Assembly: GCA_947361615.1 (NCBI GenBank)
Contig: CANAJP010000011.1
Span: 1 to 39,966, forward strand
Origin: an uncultured Candidatus Melainabacteria bacterium
Lineage (GTDB): Bacteria > Cyanobacteriota > Vampirovibrionia > Gastranaerophilales > Gastranaerophilaceae
Length of the DNA: 39,966 nucleotides
Direction: 5' to 3'
Below the pieces are notes generated by a model, which had not been told where the DNA came from, made no database searches, and saw nothing but the letters and a program-made list of their open reading frames with translations. Made by a program: the position numbers and the translations under genes. Shown here piece after piece: positions 16,871 to 25,610 of the stretch. The stretch's first letter is position 1. The number at the start of each line of letters is the position of its first letter.

Positions 16871-16966
16871 TTAGTGTTCAGTAGTAAGTTCTTCCCAGAT
16901 GCTTGGAACAACGACAAGCGCAGTGTAAACAATAAAACCGAACAGAATTAAGTTAATAGCCTCCAT
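16871..16966 (-). CDS. 31-residue single-helix membrane peptide
   Basis: MEAINLILFGFIVYTALVVV is followed by PSIWEELTTEH and a TAA stop. AAGGAGG stands five bases before the ATG, one of the best ribosome sites in the window, and this is why I accept so short a gene. One hydrophobic helix of about 18 residues spans almost the whole N-terminal part, with an acidic C-terminus. Size and topology recall the small subunits of large membrane complexes, but I see no homology. It is divergent from mnmE, and its 3' end lies beside the terminator at 16835-16856. Confidence 0.65.
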   Translation of the reverse strand: MEAINLILFGFIVYTALVVVPSIWEELTTEH

Positions 16967-17051
16967 AATAACCTCCTTATGTAGTCTACACTATTATTAT
17001 TCCCAGTTTTAAAAATTTAATAACAATATGAAACAAAACCTCCATCAAAAG

Positions 17052-17080
17052 TTGTAGTCCGTTTTCGTTTGTGTAATAAT
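17052..17080 (+). promoter_or_regulatory. Promoter of mnmE
   Basis: TTGTAG (17052-17057), then TTTGTGTAATAAT (17068-17080), whose TGT-AATAAT forms an extended -10. The ATG at 17087 is about seven bases beyond, so a leaderless message is likely. Confidence 0.5.
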
Positions 17081-17086
17081 TTGCGT

Positions 17087-18421
17087 ATGAATATTTTACA
17101 GGAATTTGATACAATAACAGCTATAGCAACCCCTTTAGGTACAGGCGGAGTAGGTGTAATAAGGATTTCCGGCGACAAAACTTATGAAATTTTGAGTTCC
17201 ATTTACAACAAAAAAACTGAAATAGGGAAGATTTCGCACGGTTGGATTCTTGATGACGACAAAAAAATTGATGAAGTAATTGTGCTTCCGTTCAAAAAAC
17301 CACACAGCTATACGGGAGAAGATGTTGTTGAGATTCACTGCCACGGCGGGATTAACGTAGTTAAAAATATTCTTGACTTAATAATCAAAAACGGAGCGAG
17401 AATTGCGGAAAAAGGCGAATTTACCAAACGCGCATTTTTGAATAAAAAGATGGATTTATCACAGGCTGAAGCCGTTGCTGATCTTATTCATGCTAAAACG
17501 AAAAATTTTGCAAAACATTCAGCCAAAAACCTTTCAGGGGTTTTGGCCGAAAAAATAAAAGAAATTCGCGCTGATATTTTCAAAGTTTTATCACGAATTA
17601 TCGCCGGAATTGATTTTCCCGAGGATGTGGCCGAGCCTGAATATTCATATTTAACAGAAAATTTTGAACGCATAATCGCTGAAATTGACCGTATTCTTGA
17701 AAGTGCAAAAAGTTCAAACATAATGCGACAAGGTTTAAAAATCGCGATTGTGGGCCGCCCTAATGTAGGTAAATCCTCGCTTTTCAACACATTACTAAAC
17801 CTTGAGCGAGCAATCGTTACCGATATTGCAGGCACAACACGGGATATTTTGCGCGAAAATCTTGACTGGGATGTTCCGATTACTCTAATCGACACCGCCG
17901 GAATTCGCGACACTCAAGATGTTGACAAAGTCGAAGAAATTGGAATTGAATTCTCCAAACAAGCCGTTGAAGAAGCCGATTTTGTAATCTTCCTCTATGA
18001 TGCCCATGCCGGTTATACCAGAGAAGATGACCAGATTTTCAAACTTCTTGAGGGAAAAGAACATTTAATTGCAGCAAACAAAACTGATTTAGGCGTCAAA
18101 GAACTTATTGAATGCGCTTTGCCAATCTCAACTTACACAAAAGATGGTTTGGACGAATTAAAAGAACAAATAAAAAAATATAGTTATAATTTTTCAAACG
18201 AGGATATGGAGTTTACAACGAACACCCGTCAGCAAAATTGCCTTGAAAACTGCCGAGAATCACTGATGAATGCGTTAGTATCTGCAAGAAACCAAGAATT
18301 ACAGGACTTAATATCCATAGATCTCAAGTCATCACTGCTTTTCCTCGATGAAATCACCGGTGAAGTGATTACCGATGAAATTCTTAATAATATATTTGAA
18401 CACTTTTGTATAGGAAAGTAA
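17087..18421 (+). CDS. mnmE: tRNA modification GTPase MnmE (TrmE)
   Basis: With MnmG it installs the (carboxymethyl)aminomethyl group on U34 of certain tRNAs. The N-terminal tetrahydrofolate-binding domain begins TAIATPLGTGGVGVIRISG. The inserted G domain has G1 GRPNVGKSS (about 223-231), AGTTRD, DTAG and NKTD. The C-terminus ends with the family's CIGK, whose cysteine is diagnostic. At 444 residues it has normal length. I start at the ATG at 17087; an upstream in-frame TTG at 17069 overlaps the -10 element and lacks a ribosome site. It is monocistronic, and the palindrome at 18424-18451 starts three bases after the stop and may end transcription. Confidence 0.96.
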   Translation: MNILQEFDTITAIATPLGTGGVGVIRISGDKTYEILSSIYNKKTEIGKISHGWILDDDKKIDEVIVLPFKKPHSYTGEDVVEIHCHGGINVVKNILDLIIKNGARIAEKGEFTKRAFLNKKMDLSQAEAVADLIHAKTKNFAKHSAKNLSGVLAEKIKEIRADIFKVLSRIIAGIDFPEDVAEPEYSYLTENFERIIAEIDRILESAKSSNIMRQGLKIAIVGRPNVGKSSLFNTLLNLERAIVTDIAGTTRDILRENLDWDVPITLIDTAGIRDTQDVDKVEEIGIEFSKQAVEEADFVIFLYDAHAGYTREDDQIFKLLEGKEHLIAANKTDLGVKELIECALPISTYTKDGLDELKEQIKKYSYNFSNEDMEFTTNTRQQNCLENCRESLMNALVSARNQELQDLISIDLKSSLLFLDEITGEVITDEILNNIFEHFCIGK

Positions 18422-18423
18422 AA

Positions 18424-18594
18424 ACACAACACAATAGGTATTGTGTTGTGTCATTATACGACTAATTTCGGCATTATTATTGAAAAACTTTAACAACCTC
18501 TATAAAGTCTGTTACAAATCGTAACAGACTTTAACTGCGTTTCCTTGCGCGTCTTTCGCAAGTTCCGTACAACACAATACCTATTGTGTTGTAC
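18424..18594. repeat. Array of four palindromes between mnmE and the 1081-residue gene
   Basis: Palindrome A (18424-18451) has perfect 13-base arms around GG. Palindrome B (18503-18533) is a 13-bp stem, TAAAGTCTGTTAC and its complement, with loop AAATC. A 6-bp hairpin CTTGCG...CGCAAG follows at 18544-18562. Palindrome C (18567-18594) has perfect 13-base arms around CC. The central 22 bases of C are the exact reverse complement of those of A, so the array is bracketed by long inverted repeats. No T run follows A, so it is not a textbook terminator. This fills the 207-base gap between the two genes. Confidence 0.85.
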
Positions 18595-18628
18595 ACGGTG
18601 AAAGCAACAAGTGTAAAGGAGCGCAGAA

Positions 18629-21600
18629 ATGGTACAAATTAACACCACCACAGTGGCACAAAGAATTCAGGAGGCTGAACAAAAACTCGGACGCAAGTTA
18701 AACCAAAAAGAAATTGCGGCCATATATAATCCTCCACCACAAAAATCAGGCAAAGGCACTTCCGTAGAACAAAAAAACTTCACTCCCCTTGCCATCGCAC
18801 AAAAATTTAAAGCAAGTGCCGAAAAACACTGGGGCGCAGTTAACACTGATGAATTCCAGAACTTACTCAGCGCGGTCAACAAAGACAATGTCATCGACAT
18901 GCTAAAAGAATACAATTCAATCTCACCGAAAGAAAGTTTTATTGAAATGATTTGTGATGAAAAAGGCAACAGTTCGGCAGATAGAAAATCCGCTATTTCA
19001 AATGTTTTCAATAAGCTTCTCAAAAAAGCAAAAGAAGAAGGTGTGGACGTTACGCATTTTAAAAACAGTTTTAACACAGAGTTAAATCACCAGTTTAGCA
19101 AAATCGGTCTTACCAATACCGAAAAACTTGATGAAATAGTTAACGCATTAATTCAGGCAACAGAAAACAAGGAACAATTAACAGATTCCGAGATTGCCGA
19201 GATCGCCAAAACCCCAGCGTCCAAGCAGCATACAGCTGCAGACAAGCTTCTTGCAACCAGAATAAATTCTGCGCAGAAAAGTTTCAACAATCAGCTTAAA
19301 CAAGACGGTTGGGCAGGTGATGTCGCAGATTTTGTCGGAAAACTTTACGGTTCAAAAAATACGGCAGACAATATCCGCAAAGACCTCAAACTTGCCAAAA
19401 ACCAGTTTGCACAACTGGAAGCCGCAAAGAAAGAAGGACGTGAAGCTTATGAAGCCAAATTTCAGGAGATATTCGGCACAAAATTCGACCCGCAAAATAT
19501 AAAAGTTTACGAAAAGAAAGAAGCCACCTACGCAAAAGCCAGTGCACATCATAGTATTGAAGAATTTTTCAAAGACCAGTCAGGCTATTTCTTAAACAGA
19601 AAAGGACTATCTGATGAATACACGACAATGCCAGGCACAGTTCCAACAACAATACTTGCAGCAACAAAAGAGGACGTTTTCAAGCGTGAAGCCAAAAAAT
19701 TCGCTAATTTCTTAGGCGAAAACGGTCAAGAAGCACTAGCAACAGCATTAAAAAATGCAGGTCTTGAAAACGCCAGTGTAGATGAAAAATTCGAATTTGT
19801 ACAAAAAATGGCAAAAGATGTAGCAACCCAGCTTCATAAAAACACATTAGAAGCCGGTGATGGTAAAGAGTTCGCTAAGGTTCAGCACGAATACGAATAC
19901 TCGTATAAAGCGGCGTTTGGTGTAAAAAACGACATCATGAAACGCGTAACCGATTACAATCTTTCTCAACAAGCTGGTGCAGGTGCAGTAAAAGCGGGTG
20001 TGGTAATAGGAGCTTCCCTTACAGCAGCATTCACAGGCGGTACATCACTCGCAGCAGTGGCAGGAATAACAGCCGGAGCTACCGTCGCAACCGAGGTCAC
20101 AGATAAATTCACATCAGGCGAGGTCATGGACACTCTAAAAGAAGACGGCATAATCGCGGCGATAAAAAAAGGCAACGAAAACACTAATTATACTGAAATT
20201 TTTAAACAAGCAGTAATCAGCGGCGGTATGGTACTTGTTGGCGGAGGAGCAGCAAAAGGCATACAGTTTGTATCGAAAGGTCTGACCACAACTCAACAAG
20301 CAGCAGCAATGTTCGGAACCGACGTTGCGGTTGGCATGGGCGCAGAAAAACTTATGACCGGTGAAATCACTGTAGAGGGAACTGTTTTCAACGTATTACT
20401 CTCCGGTGCAGGTAATATTGTGGCAGTAAAAATGGCCGCAAAAGCCGCAGCTTCTGGCAAAGCCGCAAACACTGACGCTGCAAAATCTGATATTGCACAG
20501 CTAAAAACCGCACATACGGAAGTTGTAGAAAAATTAGCTGCATACAAAGGTTCTGATGGCAAACCATTATTCAAACCATCCGAAATTGACGACATTTTCC
20601 GCAATTGCTCAAAAACAATCAAAGATTCCCCTGAAAAAATGTTTGCGATTTTAGACAATCCGGAAGAAATTGCGTCTATAATGAGTTGGAAAAACCGTGG
20701 TGCAGGTTTATGGAGAGCAATAGGTGAGCCTTTCCAATCAACAATCGACGCGAACCCTGCACTTTTCGGTGTAAAACCAAAGGCGGTTGCAAGCCCTGAC
20801 TTTAAGGCACAATTCAATAACGCTCGTTCCATCAACGAACTTGAAGATTTAGTACGAAATTCAACTAACTCTGCAGAACTGGATTTTCTCGTCAACCAAC
20901 TTAAAAGCAGACCAGCAGTTATTAATGCACCTATGATTGATGATATAATGACTAATGCAAAAAACAAAATAAAAATATTAAATGGAGAACAAAAACCAGG
21001 GGTCATTACAAGTAGACATGGTCATTTCATTGAAGAACTGCATTATGATAATAATGGCAATTTGCAACGAAAAGTCTTTAGGGACCAAAACAAAATCTTG
21101 AGTGATTTTACATATGATGCCGCAGGAAATATAAGCGAAACACCGCTGGCAAAACAAACGGTTAAAGCTGTCAGCGATAATAAAAAAGCAACACTACCTG
21201 ATCCGGAATTACTTGCGCAAGCAGGTTTTACTGACGATGTTATCAAGGATTTAAAAAACAACTCAGGTTTCTACGGCCCGGAACTTGTTGACGAAGCTTT
21301 AGACATGATTGCCTTTTTAGAAAAAGAAGCCGCAGCCGGAAAACCTATCACAAAAGAACTTATTGAAAGCGCAATTGACAAATTTTCACCTGGCGCCTCT
21401 GGCAGTTCTGCCACCGTACAACGAAGTATGATTGCTAACAATTGGCGTCACGGCAACAAGGTTTATGAAGCTTATGGGCAAACCCCGCCAACCAGAACAT
21501 CAGCACCATCCCACAACTTACCAAAAGTTATCACAGATGAGGTTAATCGAAATCTTACAGATGTACAGCGTGCTAACCTCTGGCGTTACGGAAACGCTCA

Positions 21601-21874
21601 AACGACAGAAGTATCTCCAGCCATACGACAAAAAGTAACCAATCACATAGAAAATATGTTAGGCAAACCAATAAAGCCTGAAAATTTGATAGCAGGTAAA
21701 ACCGATAAAGGTACCTATCTTTCATATTTTGATGAAACAACCAACCTAACAACAACATTCACATTTGACGGACAACCAAACGGTCAATGGATAATACATT
21801 TCGACGCAGCTGGAAAGCCTATGGAAGTTGATCTTTACTCAATATATAGTGACGGCAAATTCCGGTTAAGATAA
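18629..21874 (+). CDS. Large protein of unknown function with hydrophobic core and YD-like motifs
   Basis: 1081 residues, no recognised family and no signal peptide. Residues 1-440 are charged and helical. A Gly/Ala-rich hydrophobic region spans about 445-610 (for example AGVVIGASLTAAFTGGTSLA, then GGMVLVGGGAAKGI and VLLSGAGNIVAVKMAAKAAA), suggesting membrane insertion or a glycine-zipper hairpin. Near residues 805-835 stand HYDNNGNLQRK and FTYDAAGNI, two YDxxGN motifs of RHS/YD-repeat type about 20 residues apart. NNWRHGN and NLWRYGN are another pair near 935 and 990. The C-terminus (about 1035-1081) is beta-like. AAGGAG stands seven bases before the ATG. It is preceded by the palindrome array and followed by a terminator, hence transcribed alone. 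An exported effector or toxin-like surface protein is possible but unproven. Confidence 0.8.
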   Translation: MVQINTTTVAQRIQEAEQKLGRKLNQKEIAAIYNPPPQKSGKGTSVEQKNFTPLAIAQKFKASAEKHWGAVNTDEFQNLLSAVNKDNVIDMLKEYNSISPKESFIEMICDEKGNSSADRKSAISNVFNKLLKKAKEEGVDVTHFKNSFNTELNHQFSKIGLTNTEKLDEIVNALIQATENKEQLTDSEIAEIAKTPASKQHTAADKLLATRINSAQKSFNNQLKQDGWAGDVADFVGKLYGSKNTADNIRKDLKLAKNQFAQLEAAKKEGREAYEAKFQEIFGTKFDPQNIKVYEKKEATYAKASAHHSIEEFFKDQSGYFLNRKGLSDEYTTMPGTVPTTILAATKEDVFKREAKKFANFLGENGQEALATALKNAGLENASVDEKFEFVQKMAKDVATQLHKNTLEAGDGKEFAKVQHEYEYSYKAAFGVKNDIMKRVTDYNLSQQAGAGAVKAGVVIGASLTAAFTGGTSLAAVAGITAGATVATEVTDKFTSGEVMDTLKEDGIIAAIKKGNENTNYTEIFKQAVISGGMVLVGGGAAKGIQFVSKGLTTTQQAAAMFGTDVAVGMGAEKLMTGEITVEGTVFNVLLSGAGNIVAVKMAAKAAASGKAANTDAAKSDIAQLKTAHTEVVEKLAAYKGSDGKPLFKPSEIDDIFRNCSKTIKDSPEKMFAILDNPEEIASIMSWKNRGAGLWRAIGEPFQSTIDANPALFGVKPKAVASPDFKAQFNNARSINELEDLVRNSTNSAELDFLVNQLKSRPAVINAPMIDDIMTNAKNKIKILNGEQKPGVITSRHGHFIEELHYDNNGNLQRKVFRDQNKILSDFTYDAAGNISETPLAKQTVKAVSDNKKATLPDPELLAQAGFTDDVIKDLKNNSGFYGPELVDEALDMIAFLEKEAAAGKPITKELIESAIDKFSPGASGSSATVQRSMIANNWRHGNKVYEAYGQTPPTRTSAPSHNLPKVITDEVNRNLTDVQRANLWRYGNAQTTEVSPAIRQKVTNHIENMLGKPIKPENLIAGKTDKGTYLSYFDETTNLTTTFTFDGQPNGQWIIHFDAAGKPMEVDLYSIYSDGKFRLR

Positions 21875-21885
21875 CACAAACTCAG

Positions 21886-21918
21886 GCGGAAAAAGTCCTA
21901 GACTTTTTCCGCTTATTT
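21886..21918 (+). terminator. Terminator of the 1081-residue gene
   Basis: GCGGAAAAAGTC-CTA-GACTTTTTCCGC, a perfect 12-bp stem, followed by TTATTTT. It overlaps the 3' end of the convergent acyltransferase gene. Confidence 0.85.
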
Positions 21919-22611
21919 TATTGGTTTTGGCATGATTTCTGAATACTCTGCGTGTTCTGATATAGCCTTGCTCCATTGATACAAAATTTCTTCCGCCGGA
22001 AGTTCATAGGAAATTGGTTTACAGATATGTATCGAAACATTCTTTTTAGGTTCCGGATTTTTCTTATCAGGATACCCATCCCATTTTCCGATTGCAACAG
22101 GAACTATATCAGCTTTTGCTTTCTTTGCAATAACTACAAACCCGCGTTTTAAATCATCGAGTTTTCCGTATGGTCTAGTGCCGCCTTGTGGAAAAACACC
22201 TAATGACCAGCTTGTATTCAATATATCTTTAACAGTTTTAAAAGTAGCGATTTCTGGTTTTTCACGGTCAACAGCAAATGCCCCGAGGCGTTTAATCAAC
22301 CAGCCGCGCTGCCCCTCTTCTGAAAAAAGTTCTTTTTTAGCCATATAAGCTATAGGACGCATAACAGCCATTGACACAAATGGCGGGTCTAATTCTGAAA
22401 CATGGTTTGCAGCATAAAGAAGTTTGTTGGCTTTTTTATGTTTAGGAAGATTTTCACGTCCTGTAACAGTAAAATTATAATACTTTTTCATAAAAGGAAT
22501 CACCATAAAAAGTATAACGCCATAATAAAAAATCGTTCTAAAAATATTATATTCGCGCGCATATCTTCTATTAAAATTTCTAGGCTGCTTGTTCACTGTT
22601 TTATTCCTCAT
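21913..22611 (-). CDS. plsC: 1-acyl-glycerol-3-phosphate acyltransferase family protein (PlsC-like) A
   Basis: Membrane-associated acyltransferase that acylates lysophosphatidic acid or a related lipid. The catalytic NHxxxxD box is NHVSELD (H70, D75). The usual FPEGTRS is replaced by FPQGGTRPYG (near 139), with Gln for Glu and one extra glycine. A basic N-terminal segment and one hydrophobic helix (about 28-42) anchor it. It is 232 residues, typical length. Its start overlaps the 3' end of the next acyltransferase gene by 11 bases, so the pair forms one transcript and is probably a tandem duplication with diverged specificity. An ether-lipid or lysolipid substrate is equally possible. Confidence 0.85.
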   Translation of the reverse strand: MRNKTVNKQPRNFNRRYAREYNIFRTIFYYGVILFMVIPFMKKYYNFTVTGRENLPKHKKANKLLYAANHVSELDPPFVSMAVMRPIAYMAKKELFSEEGQRGWLIKRLGAFAVDREKPEIATFKTVKDILNTSWSLGVFPQGGTRPYGKLDDLKRGFVVIAKKAKADIVPVAIGKWDGYPDKKNPEPKKNVSIHICKPISYELPAEEILYQWSKAISEHAEYSEIMPKPIK

Positions 22612-23248
22612 ACTTAAAACCGGTCAATTTTTCCATTGATGCAATCCAACTTTGAACCATTTCATCAACGTTATCAGTATATGGTATTAATTCGCCAATT
22701 CTGACAATAATTTTACCTGTGAACGGAATATTTTTCTTTTCTTGAGTACCGACAACTCCAACAGGTAAAATCCCGCATTTAGTAACTTTTGCAAGGTTAG
22801 CAAAACCTTTATTAACGCCTTTTATAACACCGAATTCACCACGTGTTCCCTGCGGGAAAAGGCCTAAAACCCATTCTGTTTTCTTGATAGACATTGCGGT
22901 TTTAATAGTAGAAGCCCCGGGTTTTTCACGGTTTACAGCAAAAGCACCAAGCCAGTCCATCCACCAGCGGCAAAATGGTTTTTCAAAAAGTTCTTTTTTA
23001 GCCATAAAGCTTACACGTCGTGGCATAATACCGCAAATAAGGAGCGGATCGATATTAGACAGGTGGTTAGGACAAACAATATACCCGTTGTCTTGTGGAA
23101 CATTCTCGCGTCCATAAACTTCGAGCCTATATATAATTTTATACCATATCATATACAGCCAACCGCACACAAAAATTTGCCAGAAGGTTCGGAACCAGTT
23201 GAATTCTGATGCATCACGTTTAGAATAATTTCTTTTTTCTTTTGCCAT
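22601..23248 (-). CDS. plsC: 1-acyl-glycerol-3-phosphate acyltransferase family protein (PlsC-like) B
   Basis: Paralogue of the gene it overlaps, 215 residues. Catalytic box NHLSNID (H62, D67), phosphate-binding motif FPQGTRGEFG (near 133) and the shared stretches FMAKKELFEKP and LGAFAVNREKPG. It has a basic N-terminus and one hydrophobic helix (about 22-40). It is first in the two-gene unit and its motif III is closer to the classical form, so of the two it is the more likely standard PlsC for phosphatidic acid. The assignment between the two copies is an inference. The upstream region is shared with the divergent phosphohexomutase gene. Confidence 0.88.
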   Translation of the reverse strand: MAKEKRNYSKRDASEFNWFRTFWQIFVCGWLYMIWYKIIYRLEVYGRENVPQDNGYIVCPNHLSNIDPLLICGIMPRRVSFMAKKELFEKPFCRWWMDWLGAFAVNREKPGASTIKTAMSIKKTEWVLGLFPQGTRGEFGVIKGVNKGFANLAKVTKCGILPVGVVGTQEKKNIPFTGKIIVRIGELIPYTDNVDEMVQSWIASMEKLTGFKYEE

Positions 23249-23270
23249 AATAATATTATACTACAAAACT

Positions 23271-23298
23271 TTGTTTTTGACATAATTTGTGTTACAAT
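23271..23298 (+). promoter_or_regulatory. Promoter of the phosphohexomutase operon
   Basis: TTGTTT (23271-23276), 16-base spacer, and TACAAT (23293-23298) inside TTTGTGTTACAAT, the same extended -10 form as at proB. An AAAGGGAG ribosome site follows at about 23317. Confidence 0.55.
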
Positions 23299-23330
23299 TT
23301 CAAAAGCTAGAGAAAAAAGGGAGATGTGTA

Positions 23331-25601
23331 ATGAACGTAGCAAGCTGTCCATTAGAGAACGAATTATTTAAAAATGTCTACTCTAAAACGCCTGATTATA
23401 TCAGAGAGTTGAATCTTATTGATTTTAACGAGAAAGGTGAATTTACTTTTCTACTAAAAAAAGAACACCTTGAAGCTTATGATGAAGAAAAAAATCCACA
23501 CGGTTTAGGATTAAAAGAATGGTTTGCGAACTACGCGAAAGAAGCAAAAGTTTCAACAGCCGGAATCAGAGGCCCTCAAAACATTTTGTTCCCTCAGGAC
23601 ACAAGATTTCCGATCAACCTTGTTGGGATTGTTCTTGCAACGCTTGCAAAAGCACTTGTTGCGAACGAAAAATACGGCGATAAAAAAATCGTTAAAATTG
23701 CAGGCCGTGAGGTAAGATACAACTCAGCGATGTATTTGGAAGCAATCGCAAGAATTCAGGCTGCAAACAACATTATCACACTTCTTCCTGAGGGTAAAAA
23801 ATCTATTCCTATCTGGCTTGCGTCATTCTTAGCGTTCAAACTGGATTTGCTCGGCGGTGAATATATTACATCAAGCCACGGAATTTCTGTTAAAAATGCA
23901 ACAAAAGACTTAAATTCGCAAGGCAGCCAGTATCTTCCTGAAGAATCGCTTGAATTTGTAAATAAAATTCAGGAAATTTTTGATAAAACAGAAGAAGTCG
24001 GATATTATGCAATAAATTTTGCAGCGGCGCACGATGACAATATTGACCAGAACGTTATGAAAAAACTCAATGACGGTATTGATTTATACGTTGAATACCT
24101 GAAATCTGGTGTAGCAAAAGATAGCAATCTTGATTTAATAAAAAATCTTAAAGGCAAACTCGTAATCGATAACGTTGGCGGCTCTGCATATAGAACTTTA
24201 AGCCGCGTACTTGAAAAGCTCGGACTTTCTGAAAAATTCGACTGGTTAAATATTGAAGAAGATCCGTTCTTCCATTCAATCGGTAAATACAACAAAACTC
24301 CAAAAGGCGAAAACGCGTTCTATGATTACTCGGTAGATGCAACGGTTATAGCGACAAAACCCGACGGTAAGAAATTCTTCCCTGTAATCGACACTCTCGA
24401 TTATGAAAACAACATCAGAAACTACCCGATGGGAACAGTTGTATTAATTACAGACCCTGACCACGACAGACTGACTATCGTTCAAAAAGACCGCGTTAAA
24501 AACATAGAATTCTTTGAAAAACACGGTATTGACTACGTTCAGGTTGACCCGAGAACAGTAATTTCCATTTTCACCGCGAACCAATCATTCTTGATGTTAA
24601 TGGACTTCTGGGCAAAACAATTAAAGGCTCAAAAACTCTGGGATAAACACCCGCGCTTTATGATTAAAACCACAGCATCAGCAAAATCATGGGATGAATG
24701 GGCTGAAAACAATGGCGTTAAAGTTGTCAATGTTCCTGTAGGGTTCAAAGAAATCGCAAACATAATGAAAAAAGTAGAACTCAAACTCAAAACCGCGCCT
24801 AAAAAAGAAGTGATTATCGACGATGTTCTCGGGAATTCAATAAACCTCGGCGTCAATCCTCGCGTACTTTTTGGCGGCGAAGAATCCGGCGGAATGATTA
24901 TGGGTACCGAAGACTTAATCAAATCTATGCACGGCAGAGAAGCTATTGCAATGCGTGAAAAAAGTGCAACAGAAGCGATTATTGTTGCAGCAGCACTGGT
25001 TGCAGAGCTCAACGGCAAAAAGACGCTTGCAGAACACTTTGTAAAACTTCTGGAAGAAAATAACATCGTTGCGAAATACGATACCCGCGTGGACATCGCT
25101 TACTATAACGAATCCGAACCGGATATCGAAAAACTCAAAGCTGATAAGCTTCTTGGTGAAGACAAACGTACTAAAAACGATTTATTCTACCTGTCAATGG
25201 CAATTGCTGTTAAAAAAGGTATCATGACACTTGAGGATGTAAAAGAAGTTCTGGCAGATACATTCAAAGAACTTGATTTTTCAAACCTCACAGCAATAAA
25301 ATTTGTGGGCGACGGAACCTATTTAGACTTCACCGACAAATACATAGAAATCCGTCCATCAGGCACCGACGCTAAAACAAAAGCTTACGGCGGCGGCTCT
25401 GACCGTGAAAACATCGAAACTTTTGCAGGAGTTTTAGGTTACTATTCAGGCGAAAGAACAGAACTTCATCAAAAATTCATTTCTGACGAATTCTACGCGA
25501 ATGCAAAAGACACAGCAATGGAATATTACCTTGACTTCGTAAATAAAGATGCGAACAACGAAGCTTTCGAAGTGCCGGATTACACTGAATTATTCAACTA
25601 A
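23331..25601 (+). CDS. Alpha-D-phosphohexomutase (phosphoglucomutase/phosphomannomutase family)
   Basis: Interconverts sugar-1- and sugar-6-phosphates, feeding glycan and glycogen synthesis. All four family sites are visible: the phosphoserine loop TSSHG (about 180-184), the magnesium loop DPDHDR (375-380), the sugar-binding EESGGM in the third domain, and RPSGT (about 675) in the C-terminal phosphate-binding domain. At 756 residues it is much longer than the 450-580 usual for the family, with extra length spread between domains. The ATG at 23331 is preceded by AAAGGGAG; the upstream in-frame ATG at 23289 overlaps the -10. It is the first gene of a run of four that continues into the transporter, radical SAM and VTT genes. 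The preferred sugar is not readable. Confidence 0.88.
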   Translation: MNVASCPLENELFKNVYSKTPDYIRELNLIDFNEKGEFTFLLKKEHLEAYDEEKNPHGLGLKEWFANYAKEAKVSTAGIRGPQNILFPQDTRFPINLVGIVLATLAKALVANEKYGDKKIVKIAGREVRYNSAMYLEAIARIQAANNIITLLPEGKKSIPIWLASFLAFKLDLLGGEYITSSHGISVKNATKDLNSQGSQYLPEESLEFVNKIQEIFDKTEEVGYYAINFAAAHDDNIDQNVMKKLNDGIDLYVEYLKSGVAKDSNLDLIKNLKGKLVIDNVGGSAYRTLSRVLEKLGLSEKFDWLNIEEDPFFHSIGKYNKTPKGENAFYDYSVDATVIATKPDGKKFFPVIDTLDYENNIRNYPMGTVVLITDPDHDRLTIVQKDRVKNIEFFEKHGIDYVQVDPRTVISIFTANQSFLMLMDFWAKQLKAQKLWDKHPRFMIKTTASAKSWDEWAENNGVKVVNVPVGFKEIANIMKKVELKLKTAPKKEVIIDDVLGNSINLGVNPRVLFGGEESGGMIMGTEDLIKSMHGREAIAMREKSATEAIIVAAALVAELNGKKTLAEHFVKLLEENNIVAKYDTRVDIAYYNESEPDIEKLKADKLLGEDKRTKNDLFYLSMAIAVKKGIMTLEDVKEVLADTFKELDFSNLTAIKFVGDGTYLDFTDKYIEIRPSGTDAKTKAYGGGSDRENIETFAGVLGYYSGERTELHQKFISDEFYANAKDTAMEYYLDFVNKDANNEAFEVPDYTELFN

Positions 25602-25610
25602 GGAGAACCT

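Noticed and set aside
16871-16966. Photosystem or cytochrome b6f small subunit homologue
   Set aside because: Only size and topology are similar; no sequence match to PsbM, PetG, PsaM or similar, and no photosynthesis gene is in the window.
17069-17086. TTG start extending MnmE by six residues
   Set aside because: It overlaps the -10 element, and the ATG at 17087 matches where MnmE proteins normally begin.
20293-21006. 237-residue minus-strand ORF inside the 1081-residue gene
   Set aside because: Ser/Ala-rich antisense frame typical of shadows; the sense strand has start signals and a terminator.
23277-23298. TTGACA at 23277 as -35 for the TACAAT at 23293
   Set aside because: The spacer is only 10 bases; TTGTTT at 23271 gives an acceptable 16.
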